Assembly (NCBI RefSeq): GCF_030929495.1
Contig: NZ_JAVFWN010000006.1
Span: 248,001-312,000 of the forward strand
Direction: 5' to 3'
From: Nocardioides sp. LHD-245
GTDB taxonomy: Bacteria; Actinomycetota; Actinomycetes; Propionibacteriales; Nocardioidaceae
Length of the DNA stretch: 64,000 bases
The position numbers and the translations under genes were made by a program. Below are positions 1 to 8,502 of the stretch, piece after piece. Position 1 is the first letter of the stretch. Every line of letters begins with the position of its first letter. Below the pieces are notes generated by a model, which was not told the origin of the DNA, made no database searches, and was given only the letters and a program-made list of their open reading frames with translations.

Positions 1-1
1 C

Positions 2-772
2 CGCACAGTCGAGCTGCCGGCCGCCTGGCGCAAGGTCTACGACGACTTCGAGAGCCAGATGCTCGCCGAGCTGCCCGACGGGTCAGAGATCTCCGTCATG
101 GACGTGCAGACCCAGTACAACCACCTCACCCGGCTGGCCAGCGCGGCGGCCGACGTCGAGATCACTCACGGCCCCGACGTCGACAAGCAGACCGGCGAGC
201 CGAAGCGGCACATGCACCTGCACCTCAAGGCGCCGAGCTGGAAGGTCGACGCGCTGCTGGAGATCCTCAGCGAGCGGTGCGGCGAGGACGTGCCGGCCGA
301 GAGCCGTGACGCCGTCGTGTGCTTCGCGCCGTCGAGCCAGCTCGTGAAGATCGCCGGCGCCGCGGCCACGAAGGCCGGCTACCGGGTCGGCTACATCGTC
401 GGCGGACAGCCGATGGCCGAGCGCACGAAGACGATCGCCGCGTTCCAGGCCAGCGAGCTCGACCTGGTGTGCGCGACCACCGGTGCCGGCGGCACGGGCG
501 TCACCCTGTCGCGCGCCGGGACGATCGTCTTCCTCGCCCGTCCCTGGTCGCTGGTGGAGTCGCTGCAGGCCGAGGACCGCGGCGAGGGCGACATGAACGC
601 AACGCGCGGCACCGAGATCATCGACGTCGTCGCCAAGAACACGATCGACACCCGGGTACGTGCCGTGCTCCGCGAGCGCGCCGGCCAGCTCGCTGACCTG
701 GTGCAAGATCCGCGGATCGTGGCCGAGCTGCTGGGCGGCCGTCGCATGGCAGACCAGGAGCGTGCGGCATGA
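2..772 (+). CDS. SNF2-family helicase, C-terminal part (5' end outside window)
   Basis: The reading frame is open from the first bases, so the start lies before the window and only about 256 residues are visible. They form the second RecA-like lobe of an SNF2/DEAD-type ATPase: a stretch VVCFAPSSQLV (motif IV region), then GAGGTGVTLSRAG (motif V) followed by LARPWSLVESLQAEDR (start of motif VI). Phage proteins of this type remodel or unwind DNA during replication or recombination. Motif VI is unusual: the usual QAEDRxxRxGQ reads QAEDRGEGDMN, so the second arginine is not in its normal place. The stop overlaps the next start (ATGA), placing it at the head of the visible replication chain. Confidence 0.75.
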   Translation, partial: RTVELPAAWRKVYDDFESQMLAELPDGSEISVMDVQTQYNHLTRLASAAADVEITHGPDVDKQTGEPKRHMHLHLKAPSWKVDALLEILSERCGEDVPAESRDAVVCFAPSSQLVKIAGAAATKAGYRVGYIVGGQPMAERTKTIAAFQASELDLVCATTGAGGTGVTLSRAGTIVFLARPWSLVESLQAEDRGEGDMNATRGTEIIDVVAKNTIDTRVRAVLRERAGQLADLVQDPRIVAELLGGRRMADQERAA

Positions 773-1005
773 GCGCCGAGATTGCCCTGCTTCTGGCCGG
801 TATCGCTGCGACGTGCTGGGCCTGGCTGCACGGCTACCACAGCGGCGTCACGGCGATGCGCCGGAGCGCGGTCGAGGCCCTCTTGACCAGCGCCCGGCTG
901 CGGCGCGCGCTCAGCACCGACCCCTCGACCCTGCGCGTCGCGGACGCCTTCGAGATGGCGGCCTTCCGAATCGAGCTGATGCCTGACCCGAGGAGTGACC
1001 GATGA
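769..1005 (+). CDS. small membrane-anchored phage protein
   Basis: A 78-residue protein of unknown function. Its first 20 or so residues (EIALLLAGIAATCWAWL) form one membrane segment or uncleaved signal anchor; the rest is a short charged, helical tail. The ATG overlaps the previous stop by four bases, as throughout this operon, which supports expression. No family is recognised. Confidence 0.6.
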   Translation: MSAEIALLLAGIAATCWAWLHGYHSGVTAMRRSAVEALLTSARLRRALSTDPSTLRVADAFEMAAFRIELMPDPRSDR

Positions 1006-1238
1006 CGAGCGCTGAGACCCACGCCGGCCTGGCCGTCGGCTCTCACATCACCGTCGAGCAGCCCGTCGGTGTCGTCCGGGTGTTGGCCACCGTCACGGCG
1101 CCCGGCTTCGCGGCGTGCACGCACCACCTGACCAAGGAGCGGCGCTGCGGCACCCCGATCCAGCGCACCACCACCGGCGACCTCGCCGACGGCGTGCGCG
1201 CCCACTACAAGCAGGTCCACCCCGAGAGGCGAATCTGA
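1002..1238 (+). CDS. hypothetical phage protein
   Basis: A 78-residue soluble protein, function not recognised. It begins with ATGA overlapping the upstream stop and ends in TGATG that starts the methyltransferase, so it is translationally coupled on both sides. Two cysteines (ACTHH and RRCGTP) could bind metal, but no complete zinc-finger pattern is seen. Confidence 0.55.
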   Translation: MTSAETHAGLAVGSHITVEQPVGVVRVLATVTAPGFAACTHHLTKERRCGTPIQRTTTGDLADGVRAHYKQVHPERRI

Positions 1239-3100
1239 TGACCCCCGCAATCGCGCAGTCCCCGTTCCAGACCGCCGACTGGTCTGCCCTGGACGCCCTG
1301 TGGCTGGACTACCTCGGCATCACGCCGATCGACCCGACCGTCCCGGGCTACCAGGTCACGATCCTCGACCTGTTCTGCGGCGCCGGCGGCTCCAGCTCCG
1401 GGGCGCACTCCATCCCCGGGGTGAAGGTCACCATGGCAGCCAACCACTGGCCCCTGGCGGTCGAGACCCACAACACGAACCACCCCGACACCGACCACGA
1501 CTGCGCCGACCTGTCGCAGGTCGACCCCCGCCGGTACCCGAAGACCGACGGCCTGTGGGCCTCCCCGGAGTGCACCAACCACTCCCAGGCCAAGGGCCGC
1601 AAGACCTACGACGAGGCCTCCGAGCGGTCCCGGGCAACGATGTGGGACGTGGTCCGGTTCGCCGAGCACCACACCTACAAGTTCGTGATCGTCGAGAACG
1701 TCGTCGATGTCGTGAAGTGGGTCGGCTACCGCGGCTGGATCACCACGATGACCGACCTCGGATACGACCACAAGGTCGTCTACCTCAACTCGATGCACGC
1801 CAACCAGGCCGGCCTCCCGGCCCCGCAGTCCCGCGACCGGGTGTACGTCGTGTTCTGGCGCCGCGGCGACCGCCGCCCCGACTTCGAGAAGTGGACCAGC
1901 CCCCGCGCGGTCTGCTCGATGCACGGCCGGATCCGCGCGAACCAGACCTGGAAGAAGCCGACCCCCTGGGGCCGGTACCGCGCGCAGTACGTCTACCGCT
2001 GCCCTGGCGTCGAGTGCGGTCACGAGGTCGTCGACCCAATGTGGCTGCCCGCGTCGTACGCCATCGACTGGTCCCTTCCCGGCACCCGCATCGGTGACCG
2101 GAAGCGGCCCCTGGCGGAGAAGACCCGCCGCCGGATCGAGGCCGGGATCCGCAAGCACTGGTCCCCGATCCACCTCGAAGCTGCCGGGAACACCTACGAC
2201 GCCGCGACCCGGGGCGGGACGTACTGGCGCGCGTGGCCGGTCAGCGACCCGCTGACCACCCAGCACACCACGAACTCGAAGGGCCTCGCCTACCTGCCCT
2301 TCATGCTCGAGCGGCGCTTCGAGTACCGCACGCGCGACCTTGACGAGCCGATCTCCACCCTGACGGCCAACGACACCAGCAAGGCGCTGGTCCACCCGCC
2401 GCTCGTGATGCGGCCCTACACGCCCCGCGGGGGCGACGACTCCGGCCAGATGAGCACACCGGTCGGGGAAGAGCTCCGCACGCTGACCGCCTCGTCCACG
2501 CCGGGGCTGTTGGTGCCCGCCGGCGGGACATGGAACGACGACGCGACACCGGTCGACCAGGTCATGCGGACCCGCACCACCCGGGAGACCGAGGCACTGG
2601 TCATCCCGATGCGGGCCAACAACACCACCAAGCCGGTCGGCGACCCGCTCGACACCGTCGCCGCGCACGGGAACCACCACGGTCTGCTGGTCCCGTACTA
2701 CGGCTCGGCCCGCGCCGGCGTGCCGACCACCGACCCGATGGGCACCCCGACCACGGTCGACCGGTACGCCATGGTCACCCGCCACAACGGCGAGGGCGCA
2801 TGGTCGTCCACCGGCGTCGACGAGGTCCTCCGCACCATCACCGCCGGCGGACGCGGCGGCACGAACCAGTCCCTCACCGAATGGGCTGGTGAGCTGCCCG
2901 ACATCGACGACTGCTTGTTCCGGATGCTCGAGCCCCACGAGATCAAGGTCGGCATGGCCTTCTCGCGGTCCTACGTCCTGCTCGGCAACAAGAGGGACCA
3001 GGTCAAGCTCGCCGGCAACGCCGTCACCCCGCCTGCTGCTCGTGACCTCGTCGGGATGATGGTCGAGGCGCTCACCGGAGAGCTGGTGCTGGCCGCATGA
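1238..3100 (+). CDS. DNA cytosine-5 methyltransferase with repeat-rich target region
   Basis: A 620-residue C5-cytosine DNA methyltransferase. Motif I is DLFCGAGGSSSGA near residue 45, the catalytic cysteine lies in SPECTNHS (motif IV, SPEC in place of PPC), ENV in IVENVVDVV is motif VI, QSRDRVYVV is motif VIII and LAGNAVTPPAARD is motif X. A possible Cys/His metal site occupies the residues after motif VIII. Between motif VIII and motif X, roughly residues 335-546, the target-recognition part consists of about seven related units with the pattern DPLxTxTxxxxxALVxP, spaced mostly about 30 residues apart. The start was set at the ATG overlapping the previous stop (TGATG). It probably protects phage DNA from host restriction or marks it; target sequence cannot be read from the protein. 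Confidence 0.9.
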   Translation: MTPAIAQSPFQTADWSALDALWLDYLGITPIDPTVPGYQVTILDLFCGAGGSSSGAHSIPGVKVTMAANHWPLAVETHNTNHPDTDHDCADLSQVDPRRYPKTDGLWASPECTNHSQAKGRKTYDEASERSRATMWDVVRFAEHHTYKFVIVENVVDVVKWVGYRGWITTMTDLGYDHKVVYLNSMHANQAGLPAPQSRDRVYVVFWRRGDRRPDFEKWTSPRAVCSMHGRIRANQTWKKPTPWGRYRAQYVYRCPGVECGHEVVDPMWLPASYAIDWSLPGTRIGDRKRPLAEKTRRRIEAGIRKHWSPIHLEAAGNTYDAATRGGTYWRAWPVSDPLTTQHTTNSKGLAYLPFMLERRFEYRTRDLDEPISTLTANDTSKALVHPPLVMRPYTPRGGDDSGQMSTPVGEELRTLTASSTPGLLVPAGGTWNDDATPVDQVMRTRTTRETEALVIPMRANNTTKPVGDPLDTVAAHGNHHGLLVPYYGSARAGVPTTDPMGTPTTVDRYAMVTRHNGEGAWSSTGVDEVLRTITAGGRGGTNQSLTEWAGELPDIDDCLFRMLEPHEIKVGMAFSRSYVLLGNKRDQVKLAGNAVTPPAARDLVGMMVEALTGELVLAA

Positions 3101-3576
3101 CGCGCATCTACCTGGGCGTCGACCCCGGCCCGGTCCCCGGCATCGTTGTGCTGCGGGTGGACGGCGGCACGCCCGCCGCTCATGCCCTCCAGTGCTCGGC
3201 CGGCATCGCCGCAGCCGTCGTCGACCACCTCGTCAGCGACTCCATCGAGGCGGCCGGCGACCCGGCGCGCGTGGTGCTGGCCGTCGAGAAGTTCGTCGTC
3301 GGCAGGGCTTCGATGCGCTCGGGCCGAGACGGTGCGCTCACCCGCGACCTGGTCGGCCAACTGCAGCGCGTCGCTGCTCTGCACGGCGTGCGGTACGTCG
3401 AGCGCTCGGCCAGCCAGGTGAAGCCGTGGGCCACTGACGACCGGCTGGCCGGCGCCCGGCTGCTGGAGCCGACCAAGGGGATGCGGCACGCCAGAGACGC
3501 GGCCAGGTTGGCGCTATACGCAGCCGTGCACGACGGGGCTCTGCCTGACCCGCTGAGTCGGAGGGCAGCCCGGTGA
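3097..3576 (+). CDS. RuvC-like Holliday junction resolvase
   Basis: A 159-residue RNase H-fold nuclease of the RuvC type found in actinophages. Acidic residues expected for metal catalysis are visible: the first strand LGVDPGPVPGIVVL carries the conserved Asp, LAVEKFVVG carries the Glu, and HARDAARLALY near the C-terminus carries the final His/Asp pair. It would cut four-way junctions made during phage replication and recombination. It overlaps its neighbours by four bases on each side, within the replication operon. Confidence 0.8.
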   Translation: MTRIYLGVDPGPVPGIVVLRVDGGTPAAHALQCSAGIAAAVVDHLVSDSIEAAGDPARVVLAVEKFVVGRASMRSGRDGALTRDLVGQLQRVAALHGVRYVERSASQVKPWATDDRLAGARLLEPTKGMRHARDAARLALYAAVHDGALPDPLSRRAAR

Positions 3577-3749
3577 GCCCCGAGGTCGCCGCCTCGGTTG
3601 TGAACGCCGTGGCCTGCCCCTACTGCATGGCGCCCGTCGGTGCGCGTTGTCGCGGCTTGGGCATCAACTCGCGCTATCGATCCACACCTCACCAGCAGCG
3701 AGTCCTCGCTGACCTCTTCAACGGTCCGACCCGAAAGGCACCCCGATGA
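3573..3749 (+). CDS. small zinc-finger-like phage protein
   Basis: A 58-residue protein from a GTG that overlaps the resolvase stop (GTGA); its own stop overlaps the next ATG (ATGA), so the coupling supports it despite its size. The core CPYCMAPVGARCRGLG followed by TPHQQR matches the short CxxC...GxxC...HxxR zinc-finger proteins common in actinophage operons. Nucleic-acid binding is likely, but the precise role is unknown. Confidence 0.65.
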   Translation: MSPEVAASVVNAVACPYCMAPVGARCRGLGINSRYRSTPHQQRVLADLFNGPTRKAPR

Positions 3750-4399
3750 CCATGCAGACCACCATCCCGACCCCCGCCGAGTTTCTGCTGAGCAGCGAGC
3801 CGGACGAGGAGGCGTACGAGCCGTTCGAGCAGAACGCCGCCCGGCTCGATGCCCTAGAGCGCAGGGTCTACGCCCTGGAGGCTGAGCGCGGCGCGCAGCC
3901 GATCCCCGCTGTGTTGGAGACGGCTGCCTGCACCGAGTGCGCCGACTTCCGCAGCGAGGCTCAGACGCTCCGCGAGACGTACGCCGAGATGGGGCACGCC
4001 TACGCCGGAGCAGTCGAGCTCGTCGAGCAGATCGAGGGCATCGTCAAGAAGTCGAGCAGCAAGGTTTCGCTCGAGGTGAAGGCCGCCATCGAGGCATGGC
4101 GCTCGCCGGCCGCCGAGCCGGAGCCCGAGGGCGAGCCCGCGGCGGAGGGCACTCACACCCGCACCAGCACGGACAGCGGCCCCGATTTCTGCCGGGAGTG
4201 CAGCGACGCGGCCGGCGACTGGATGGAGTGGCCCTGCCCTGCACAGCCCATCGAGGAGTGGCGCGCGTACGCCCGCGGGCTTGGCTACACCGGGGCAGAC
4301 GTCGACACCATGAACCGCTCGCAGATCCGCACGATGCTGGGGATCGAGCAGCCGGTCGCGCCCTCGTCTGCTGGGTCGGCCGAGCCGGCGGGTGCGTGA
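3746..4399 (+). CDS. hypothetical phage protein
   Basis: A 217-residue acidic protein with no recognised family. Residues about 30-110 look helical (DALERRVYALEAERG) and may form a coiled coil; the C-terminal part has cysteines in CRECSDAAGDW and WPCPAQP that could bind a metal. Start and stop both overlap neighbouring genes, so expression with the replication operon is likely. Confidence 0.6.
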   Translation: MTMQTTIPTPAEFLLSSEPDEEAYEPFEQNAARLDALERRVYALEAERGAQPIPAVLETAACTECADFRSEAQTLRETYAEMGHAYAGAVELVEQIEGIVKKSSSKVSLEVKAAIEAWRSPAAEPEPEGEPAAEGTHTRTSTDSGPDFCRECSDAAGDWMEWPCPAQPIEEWRAYARGLGYTGADVDTMNRSQIRTMLGIEQPVAPSSAGSAEPAGA

Positions 4400-4842
4400 T
4401 GGCCGGCCTGCGTACGGTCGTCGTCAGCCTGGCCAGCCGCGGGGCGGCGCGCGCCGGCGACGGTCTGATGGCCCCGGTCGCCGACGTCCGCGCGGATGGA
4501 CGGATCAAGGGCGAGCCCCTCTGGCTCCGCGACCTGCGTCGGCACCCCGACGGCGAAGTCCGTCTCCACGTCGATGGACGGCTGGTCAGTGGCACGTCCG
4601 CCAGGCAGGTCACGGCCGCGATCGACGAACTGCGAGGAGCCGGCCAGCAGTTCGTCATCACCTCGCTGAGCATCGACGGCGTCCAGCCGACCTATGTCGA
4701 ACCGCACCCTGAGCGCACGCCGATCGGGCCGTTCCCCAGCCGCGAGGCCGCGTGGGACTACGCCCGGCAGATGCAACTGCGGCACGGCACCGGCGGCGGG
4801 TCGGTTGAGGTGGCGCCGCTGGTTGCTCCGGCGGTGTCGTGA
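4399..4842 (+). CDS. hypothetical phage protein
   Basis: A 147-residue protein of unknown function, started at the ATG in the TGATG overlap with the upstream gene. The middle reads as alternating strands and helices (GEVRLHVDGRLVSG, then QFVITSLSIDGVQ), a small alpha/beta fold. No catalytic motif is visible. Confidence 0.55.
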   Translation: MAGLRTVVVSLASRGAARAGDGLMAPVADVRADGRIKGEPLWLRDLRRHPDGEVRLHVDGRLVSGTSARQVTAAIDELRGAGQQFVITSLSIDGVQPTYVEPHPERTPIGPFPSREAAWDYARQMQLRHGTGGGSVEVAPLVAPAVS

Positions 4843-5228
4843 TGATGAACAGCGAGGCCCGGAAACGCCAGGATCCCGCCACGGCCCCGATCCCCGCGCC
4901 CGTGGACTCCGGGGCCACCGGGCGGCTGAGCGAGGCGGAGGATCGTTTCGAGAACCACCTCCGCTGGCACTTCAACGTCGTGGCCGAGGAGGGCAAGGGG
5001 TCGGCGTACATCGGCCTCGGCATCGCGAACGCCAAGTTGCACCTCGCCGACCTTGTCCGCGAGCACACCGACCGCGCGCTGGCTGAGATCGAGGAGATCG
5101 TCTACAACTCGGGGCCACTTGATCACAGTGCCGGATGCGACAGCCACCACGGCGAATACCCGTGCAACTGCCTGCTGTCCCTGCTCTACGCCGCCCTCCG
5201 CGCCGCACGACAGGAGCGGGACCGATGA
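4842..5228 (+). CDS. hypothetical phage protein
   Basis: A 128-residue acidic helical protein of unknown function. Three in-frame starts lie close together (GTG one codon upstream, ATG ATG); the first ATG, overlapping the upstream stop, was chosen. The C-terminal part holds a possible metal site (PDATA-like region reads CDSHHGEYPCNC). It is coupled by ATGA overlap to the adenine methyltransferase. Confidence 0.55.
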   Translation: MMNSEARKRQDPATAPIPAPVDSGATGRLSEAEDRFENHLRWHFNVVAEEGKGSAYIGLGIANAKLHLADLVREHTDRALAEIEEIVYNSGPLDHSAGCDSHHGEYPCNCLLSLLYAALRAARQERDR

Positions 5229-5803
5229 AGTTCGCCTACGCAGACCCGCCCTACCTCGGCTGCTGCCGCCTCTACCAGCACCACCACCCCGACGGTCTCT
5301 GCTGGGACAACCTCGACACGCACCAGCTGCTCATCGAGCGACTGGCAGACGAGTACCCCGACGGATGGGCGCTCAGCTGCCACACCCCGAGCCTCCGACA
5401 CCTTCTGCCGCTCTGCCCGGATGACGTTCGCGTAGGCGCGTGGGTCAAGCCGTTCCACGCCTACAAGAAGGGCGTCCGGCCTGCCTACGCCTGGGAGCCC
5501 GTCATCTACCGGGGTGGCCGGAACGCCAACCCGCCAGTACCCGAGAAGGGCGGCAAGGCGATCACGCCCAAGGACTTCCTGATCGCGGACCTTGGCGACA
5601 TCGACCCACCGGTGGTCGCGTGCAACATCACGCTCAAGAAGGGTCTGACCGGAGCCAAGCCCGAGCTGGTGTGCGACTGGATCCTCAACCTGCTCGGGTT
5701 CACTCCCGAGGACGAGATCGATGACCTGTACCCCGGCACCGGAGTCATGGGGCGCGTCGTGATGCAGCGGCAAGAGCCCGACCTGTTCGGAGGTGTGGCA
5801 TGA
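5225..5803 (+). CDS. phage DNA adenine methyltransferase-like protein
   Basis: A 192-residue putative N6-adenine (or N4-cytosine) methyltransferase. The catalytic DPPY motif is at the very start (FAYADPPYLG) and a SAM-binding motif I, DLYPGTGVMGRVV, comes near the C-terminus; the catalytic motif preceding the SAM motif is a permuted order known among amino-methyltransferases. Its small size leaves little room for a target domain. With the cytosine methyltransferase it gives the phage two DNA-modifying enzymes in one operon. Confidence 0.7.
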   Translation: MKFAYADPPYLGCCRLYQHHHPDGLCWDNLDTHQLLIERLADEYPDGWALSCHTPSLRHLLPLCPDDVRVGAWVKPFHAYKKGVRPAYAWEPVIYRGGRNANPPVPEKGGKAITPKDFLIADLGDIDPPVVACNITLKKGLTGAKPELVCDWILNLLGFTPEDEIDDLYPGTGVMGRVVMQRQEPDLFGGVA

Positions 5804-6210
5804 CCGACGCGAGCGAGCTGGACGAGGCGGCGGCACGAGCCCGCTGCGACGCCGCGACCGAGGGCCCGTGGGAGTCGTGGCCGCGCGTCACCGCCGTCCG
5901 CACGGGTAGCAGTGGCGGGCGCGCGGGCTTTGAGTTTCGGGCCGACACCGCCGCAAACGCCGAGTTCATCGCCCACGCCCGCACCGACCTGCCCGCCGCG
6001 CTGGACGAGAACGCACGGCTCCGGGCGGCGCTCGACGAGGCGAAGACCAATCGTGAGTTCGACCGCGCCTACATGCTCGGCCTCCGTGATCGAGCCGAGC
6101 AAGCCGAAGCCCGCGCTGAGGCCGCCGAGAAGGAGCGCGACGAGGCGCGGGCCAACGCTGAGCACTGGGCGCGTGCGTGGGAGCGCGCCAACGACATGGC
6201 GACGGAATGA
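5800..6210 (+). CDS. Ea22-like coiled-coil phage protein
   Basis: A 136-residue protein. Its N-terminal part has the layout of phage Ead/Ea22-type proteins: ATEGPWE, then ANAEFIAHARTDLPAAL, followed by a long coiled coil (about residues 65-130, rich in A, E and R). Function in the family is not known. It starts with ATGA overlap on the methyltransferase. Confidence 0.6.
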   Translation: MTDASELDEAAARARCDAATEGPWESWPRVTAVRTGSSGGRAGFEFRADTAANAEFIAHARTDLPAALDENARLRAALDEAKTNREFDRAYMLGLRDRAEQAEARAEAAEKERDEARANAEHWARAWERANDMATE

Positions 6211-6237
6211 CGCCCGCGAGGCCGGGCCGCCGAGTCC

Positions 6238-6384
6238 GTGGTCGCGGCCGTGCGCCGTGCACTGGACGACGAGCTCGCGAACCTTGCCGACGACGGGGCC
6301 CGCCTCTCGCACTCTGTCGTCAGGCGGATCGAAGCCGTCCTGCCCGCTCCCACGTCCCCCGAGAGGAGCGAGTCCGATGGCTGA
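6238..6384 (+). CDS. possible 48-residue helical phage protein
   Basis: A short frame from a GTG with coding-like composition: VRRALDDELANLADDG and VVRRIEAVLPAP form convincing amphipathic helices, and its end overlaps the next gene. It lies in the same frame as the preceding gene, just after that gene's stop. The ATGA at the preceding stop opens a different, non-coding-looking frame, so a one-base change may have separated the original start from this body. The ribosome-binding site is weak. Confidence 0.35.
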   Translation: MVAAVRRALDDELANLADDGARLSHSVVRRIEAVLPAPTSPERSESDG

Positions 6385-6592
6385 CCTGCTGGCCGTGGCC
6401 CTCGGGCTCGGAGGCTTCATCGGAGCCGCATGGCTCCTCGGACTCGGGCCACTCGCCCGGGACCACTGGCACTTCGTCGGCCACCGAGTACCGGGCGAGT
6501 GCTGCGGCGAGACGTGCCCGCACCACCGGCCCGGCTGCTACCACCCCACGTCCCCCGGCGGCTCGGCCGTCACCACCACGAAGGAGATCTGA
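6377..6592 (+). CDS. small membrane protein with Cys/His tail
   Basis: A 71-residue protein with one N-terminal membrane segment (LLAVALGLGGFIGAAWLLGL) and a cytoplasmic or external tail carrying CCGETCPHH, a possible metal-binding patch. A GAGAGGAGCGAG stretch upstream offers a ribosome-binding site. Function unknown. Confidence 0.5.
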   Translation: MADLLAVALGLGGFIGAAWLLGLGPLARDHWHFVGHRVPGECCGETCPHHRPGCYHPTSPGGSAVTTTKEI

Positions 6593-6595
6593 CCC

Positions 6596-6874
6596 ATGCC
6601 CGAGAGCACCAGCCCCGACCTCGCCGACCTGACCTCTGCCGCCGTAGAGGTGCTCGGCGACATGGAGACCGGCCAATGGCGAGCGATCCAGGTCGCCTAC
6701 CTCGATCCCGGTCGCGTCGCCGTCACCCTCTGCCGAAACGCAGACCCGATCCAGTGCATCTGCGTTCCTCCCGAGGGCGACAACATCGACCCCGAATGCG
6801 TGGCATGCCTCGACGGACAGCCCGAGCCGGACTACCTCGACGTCAACGTGACCATCGCGAGGGCCGAGCGATGA
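6596..6874 (+). CDS. hypothetical phage protein
   Basis: A 92-residue acidic protein of unknown function with a good AAGGAG ribosome-binding site 9-10 bases upstream. Cysteines occur as CICVPP and CVACLDG, possibly a small metal site. The stop overlaps the next start (ATGA). Confidence 0.55.
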   Translation: MPESTSPDLADLTSAAVEVLGDMETGQWRAIQVAYLDPGRVAVTLCRNADPIQCICVPPEGDNIDPECVACLDGQPEPDYLDVNVTIARAER

Positions 6875-7992
6875 CCGGCCTGCACGCCGCCCTCGCCGCG
6901 CTGGTCGACGGTTGGAGGATCGTTGGCACCGTCCCCGTGGACAACCTCCGCGCGCTACTGGCCGAGTGCGAGCCCACGCCGTCCGACCAGGTGATCAGCG
7001 CGGACCGGCGCGCGACTCGCATCGACACCTGCGCCAGCTGCGGCGATCTCGTCATCTCCTTCGGCGACGGCGACTGGTCGCACTACCGGGGCCCAGGGAG
7101 CCTGCTCAACCGCTGCCAGCACACCGTCCCCTACGGCCAGGACGCCACGCCGACGAGGGACGGCCGGTACCACCCGATCGGCCGCGACCTCCTCGCCTCC
7201 TCTGCCCCCGCCACGGCGAGCGAGCACGAAGCGCAGTGGTGCACGAGCCGCAACCCCGCGCCTCCTCACCAGCGCTGCGAGCGCGGTGTCGGCTGCGACG
7301 GCCAACACCGCGACTTCCCGACCGATCCCCGTGTGCCTGAGACGCGCTGGACCGATCCCGCCACGGCGAGCGAGACACCCAAGACCCCCGGTGCCGAGGG
7401 AGAGCGTTCCCTCAGCAAGATCCCTCCGCCCTCGGCACCGGGCACCACGACGAGCGAGGGCGCGACGGAGATCGAGGACGGGTTCGGCGGCTACTGGACC
7501 ACTTGCGGCACCGGCTGCGACCTGCACGTTGTGCGCCCGGGGAAGACCCAGTGCAACGGCGGGTCGGACGCGTGCCCCGACCGACCCGCCACCGGGGTCA
7601 CGTCGTCGGACGGGGACCGGGAGATGAGCGAGGAAGAGATCGCGCAGTGGCTCATCGATCGTGAGCGCGGAGGTTGGCAGTACGCCGTGGAGCGCATCCT
7701 CGCCGCCCGCACGGCCCACCCCGAGGGGGTCGAGCCGGTGGGCGGCAACTGCGCGCGCGGAGTCCACGCCGACTGCATGTTCGAGGGCTCCTGCTCTTGT
7801 GCTTGCCACCGTCCGGCGCCCGAGGGCACCGAGCGCGTCGAGTGGCCCCCTCGGATCAACGCCGCACTGACCATCAACGGCATCAGTGGCGCCATCGTCC
7901 GCACAGTCACGGCCCTCGTCCCCGATGGGCACTACCGCGTCACCGTCGACGTGCCGGTCGAGGACGCGGCGGGCGGTGAGCGCCGTGGCTGA
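6871..7992 (+). CDS. Cys-rich modular hypothetical phage protein
   Basis: A 373-residue protein of unknown function built from short cysteine-bearing pieces: TCASCGDLV near residue 53, CTSRNPAPPHQRCERGVGCD near residue 125, CGTGCDLHV near residue 212 and a CARGVHADCMFEGSC segment near residue 295. They are joined by low-complexity linkers in which PATASE occurs twice, encoded by a near-identical DNA repeat (GCCACGGCGAGCGAG) around 7215 and 7363. The C-terminus looks like a small beta domain. Repeated linkers suggest growth by duplication of small zinc-binding modules. Confidence 0.55.
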   Translation: MTGLHAALAALVDGWRIVGTVPVDNLRALLAECEPTPSDQVISADRRATRIDTCASCGDLVISFGDGDWSHYRGPGSLLNRCQHTVPYGQDATPTRDGRYHPIGRDLLASSAPATASEHEAQWCTSRNPAPPHQRCERGVGCDGQHRDFPTDPRVPETRWTDPATASETPKTPGAEGERSLSKIPPPSAPGTTTSEGATEIEDGFGGYWTTCGTGCDLHVVRPGKTQCNGGSDACPDRPATGVTSSDGDREMSEEEIAQWLIDRERGGWQYAVERILAARTAHPEGVEPVGGNCARGVHADCMFEGSCSCACHRPAPEGTERVEWPPRINAALTINGISGAIVRTVTALVPDGHYRVTVDVPVEDAAGGERRG

Positions 7993-8305
7993 CCTCGTCG
8001 ACCCGGCTGAGATCGAGACCATCGTCGGTGCACGTCGACACGCGCACCAGCACCTCGGCCGCGCCGCCTCCGCCGAGCAGACCGTCTACGTCCTCCACTC
8101 GCAGCGATGCAAGGACAGCGGGATCGACCTGCGCGACTGCCCCTTCTCGATCGCGCTCGATCTCGGCATCGATCCCGAGGACTGGCGCGGCTACATGGAC
8201 CGGGCCGTCGTCCTCGCCACCCGCCGCGGCCGCCTGTTCCCGGTCACTCCGGGCTGGCTCGACGACCTGCTGCTGCCCATCAGCGACACCGAGGCGCGGT
8301 CATGA
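7985..8305 (+). CDS. hypothetical phage protein
   Basis: A 106-residue protein, function unknown. The start is uncertain: this GTG overlaps the upstream stop by eight bases and has GGTGAG just before it; another in-frame GTG lies nine bases upstream. The segment SIALDLGIDPEDWRGYMDRAV resembles small phage proteins of unknown role. Confidence 0.5.
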   Translation: MADLVDPAEIETIVGARRHAHQHLGRAASAEQTVYVLHSQRCKDSGIDLRDCPFSIALDLGIDPEDWRGYMDRAVVLATRRGRLFPVTPGWLDDLLLPISDTEARS

Positions 8306-8502
8306 CGTTCACAGCGTCGTACGCCGGCACCTGCGTGTCGTGCGGCGGGCGGTTCGGGGCGGGCGCCGAGATCGAGGGCGTCGGCGGTGGCGGCTTCGTG
8401 CACGCGGTGTGCCCGCCGTCGGCGATCGACCGGCAGCGCCCGGCGTGCCCGACGTGCTTCCTCGAGCTGCCGGCGTCCGGCGTGTGCGGGGAGTGCTCGT
8501 GA
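8302..8502 (+). CDS. small zinc-ribbon protein
   Basis: A 66-residue protein with two paired-cysteine clusters: CVSCGGRF near the N-terminus with CPPS further on, then CPTCFLELPASGVCGEC at the C-terminus. This is the layout of zinc-ribbon proteins; nucleic-acid or protein binding is plausible. Overlaps both neighbours by four bases. Confidence 0.6.
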   Translation: MTFTASYAGTCVSCGGRFGAGAEIEGVGGGGFVHAVCPPSAIDRQRPACPTCFLELPASGVCGECS

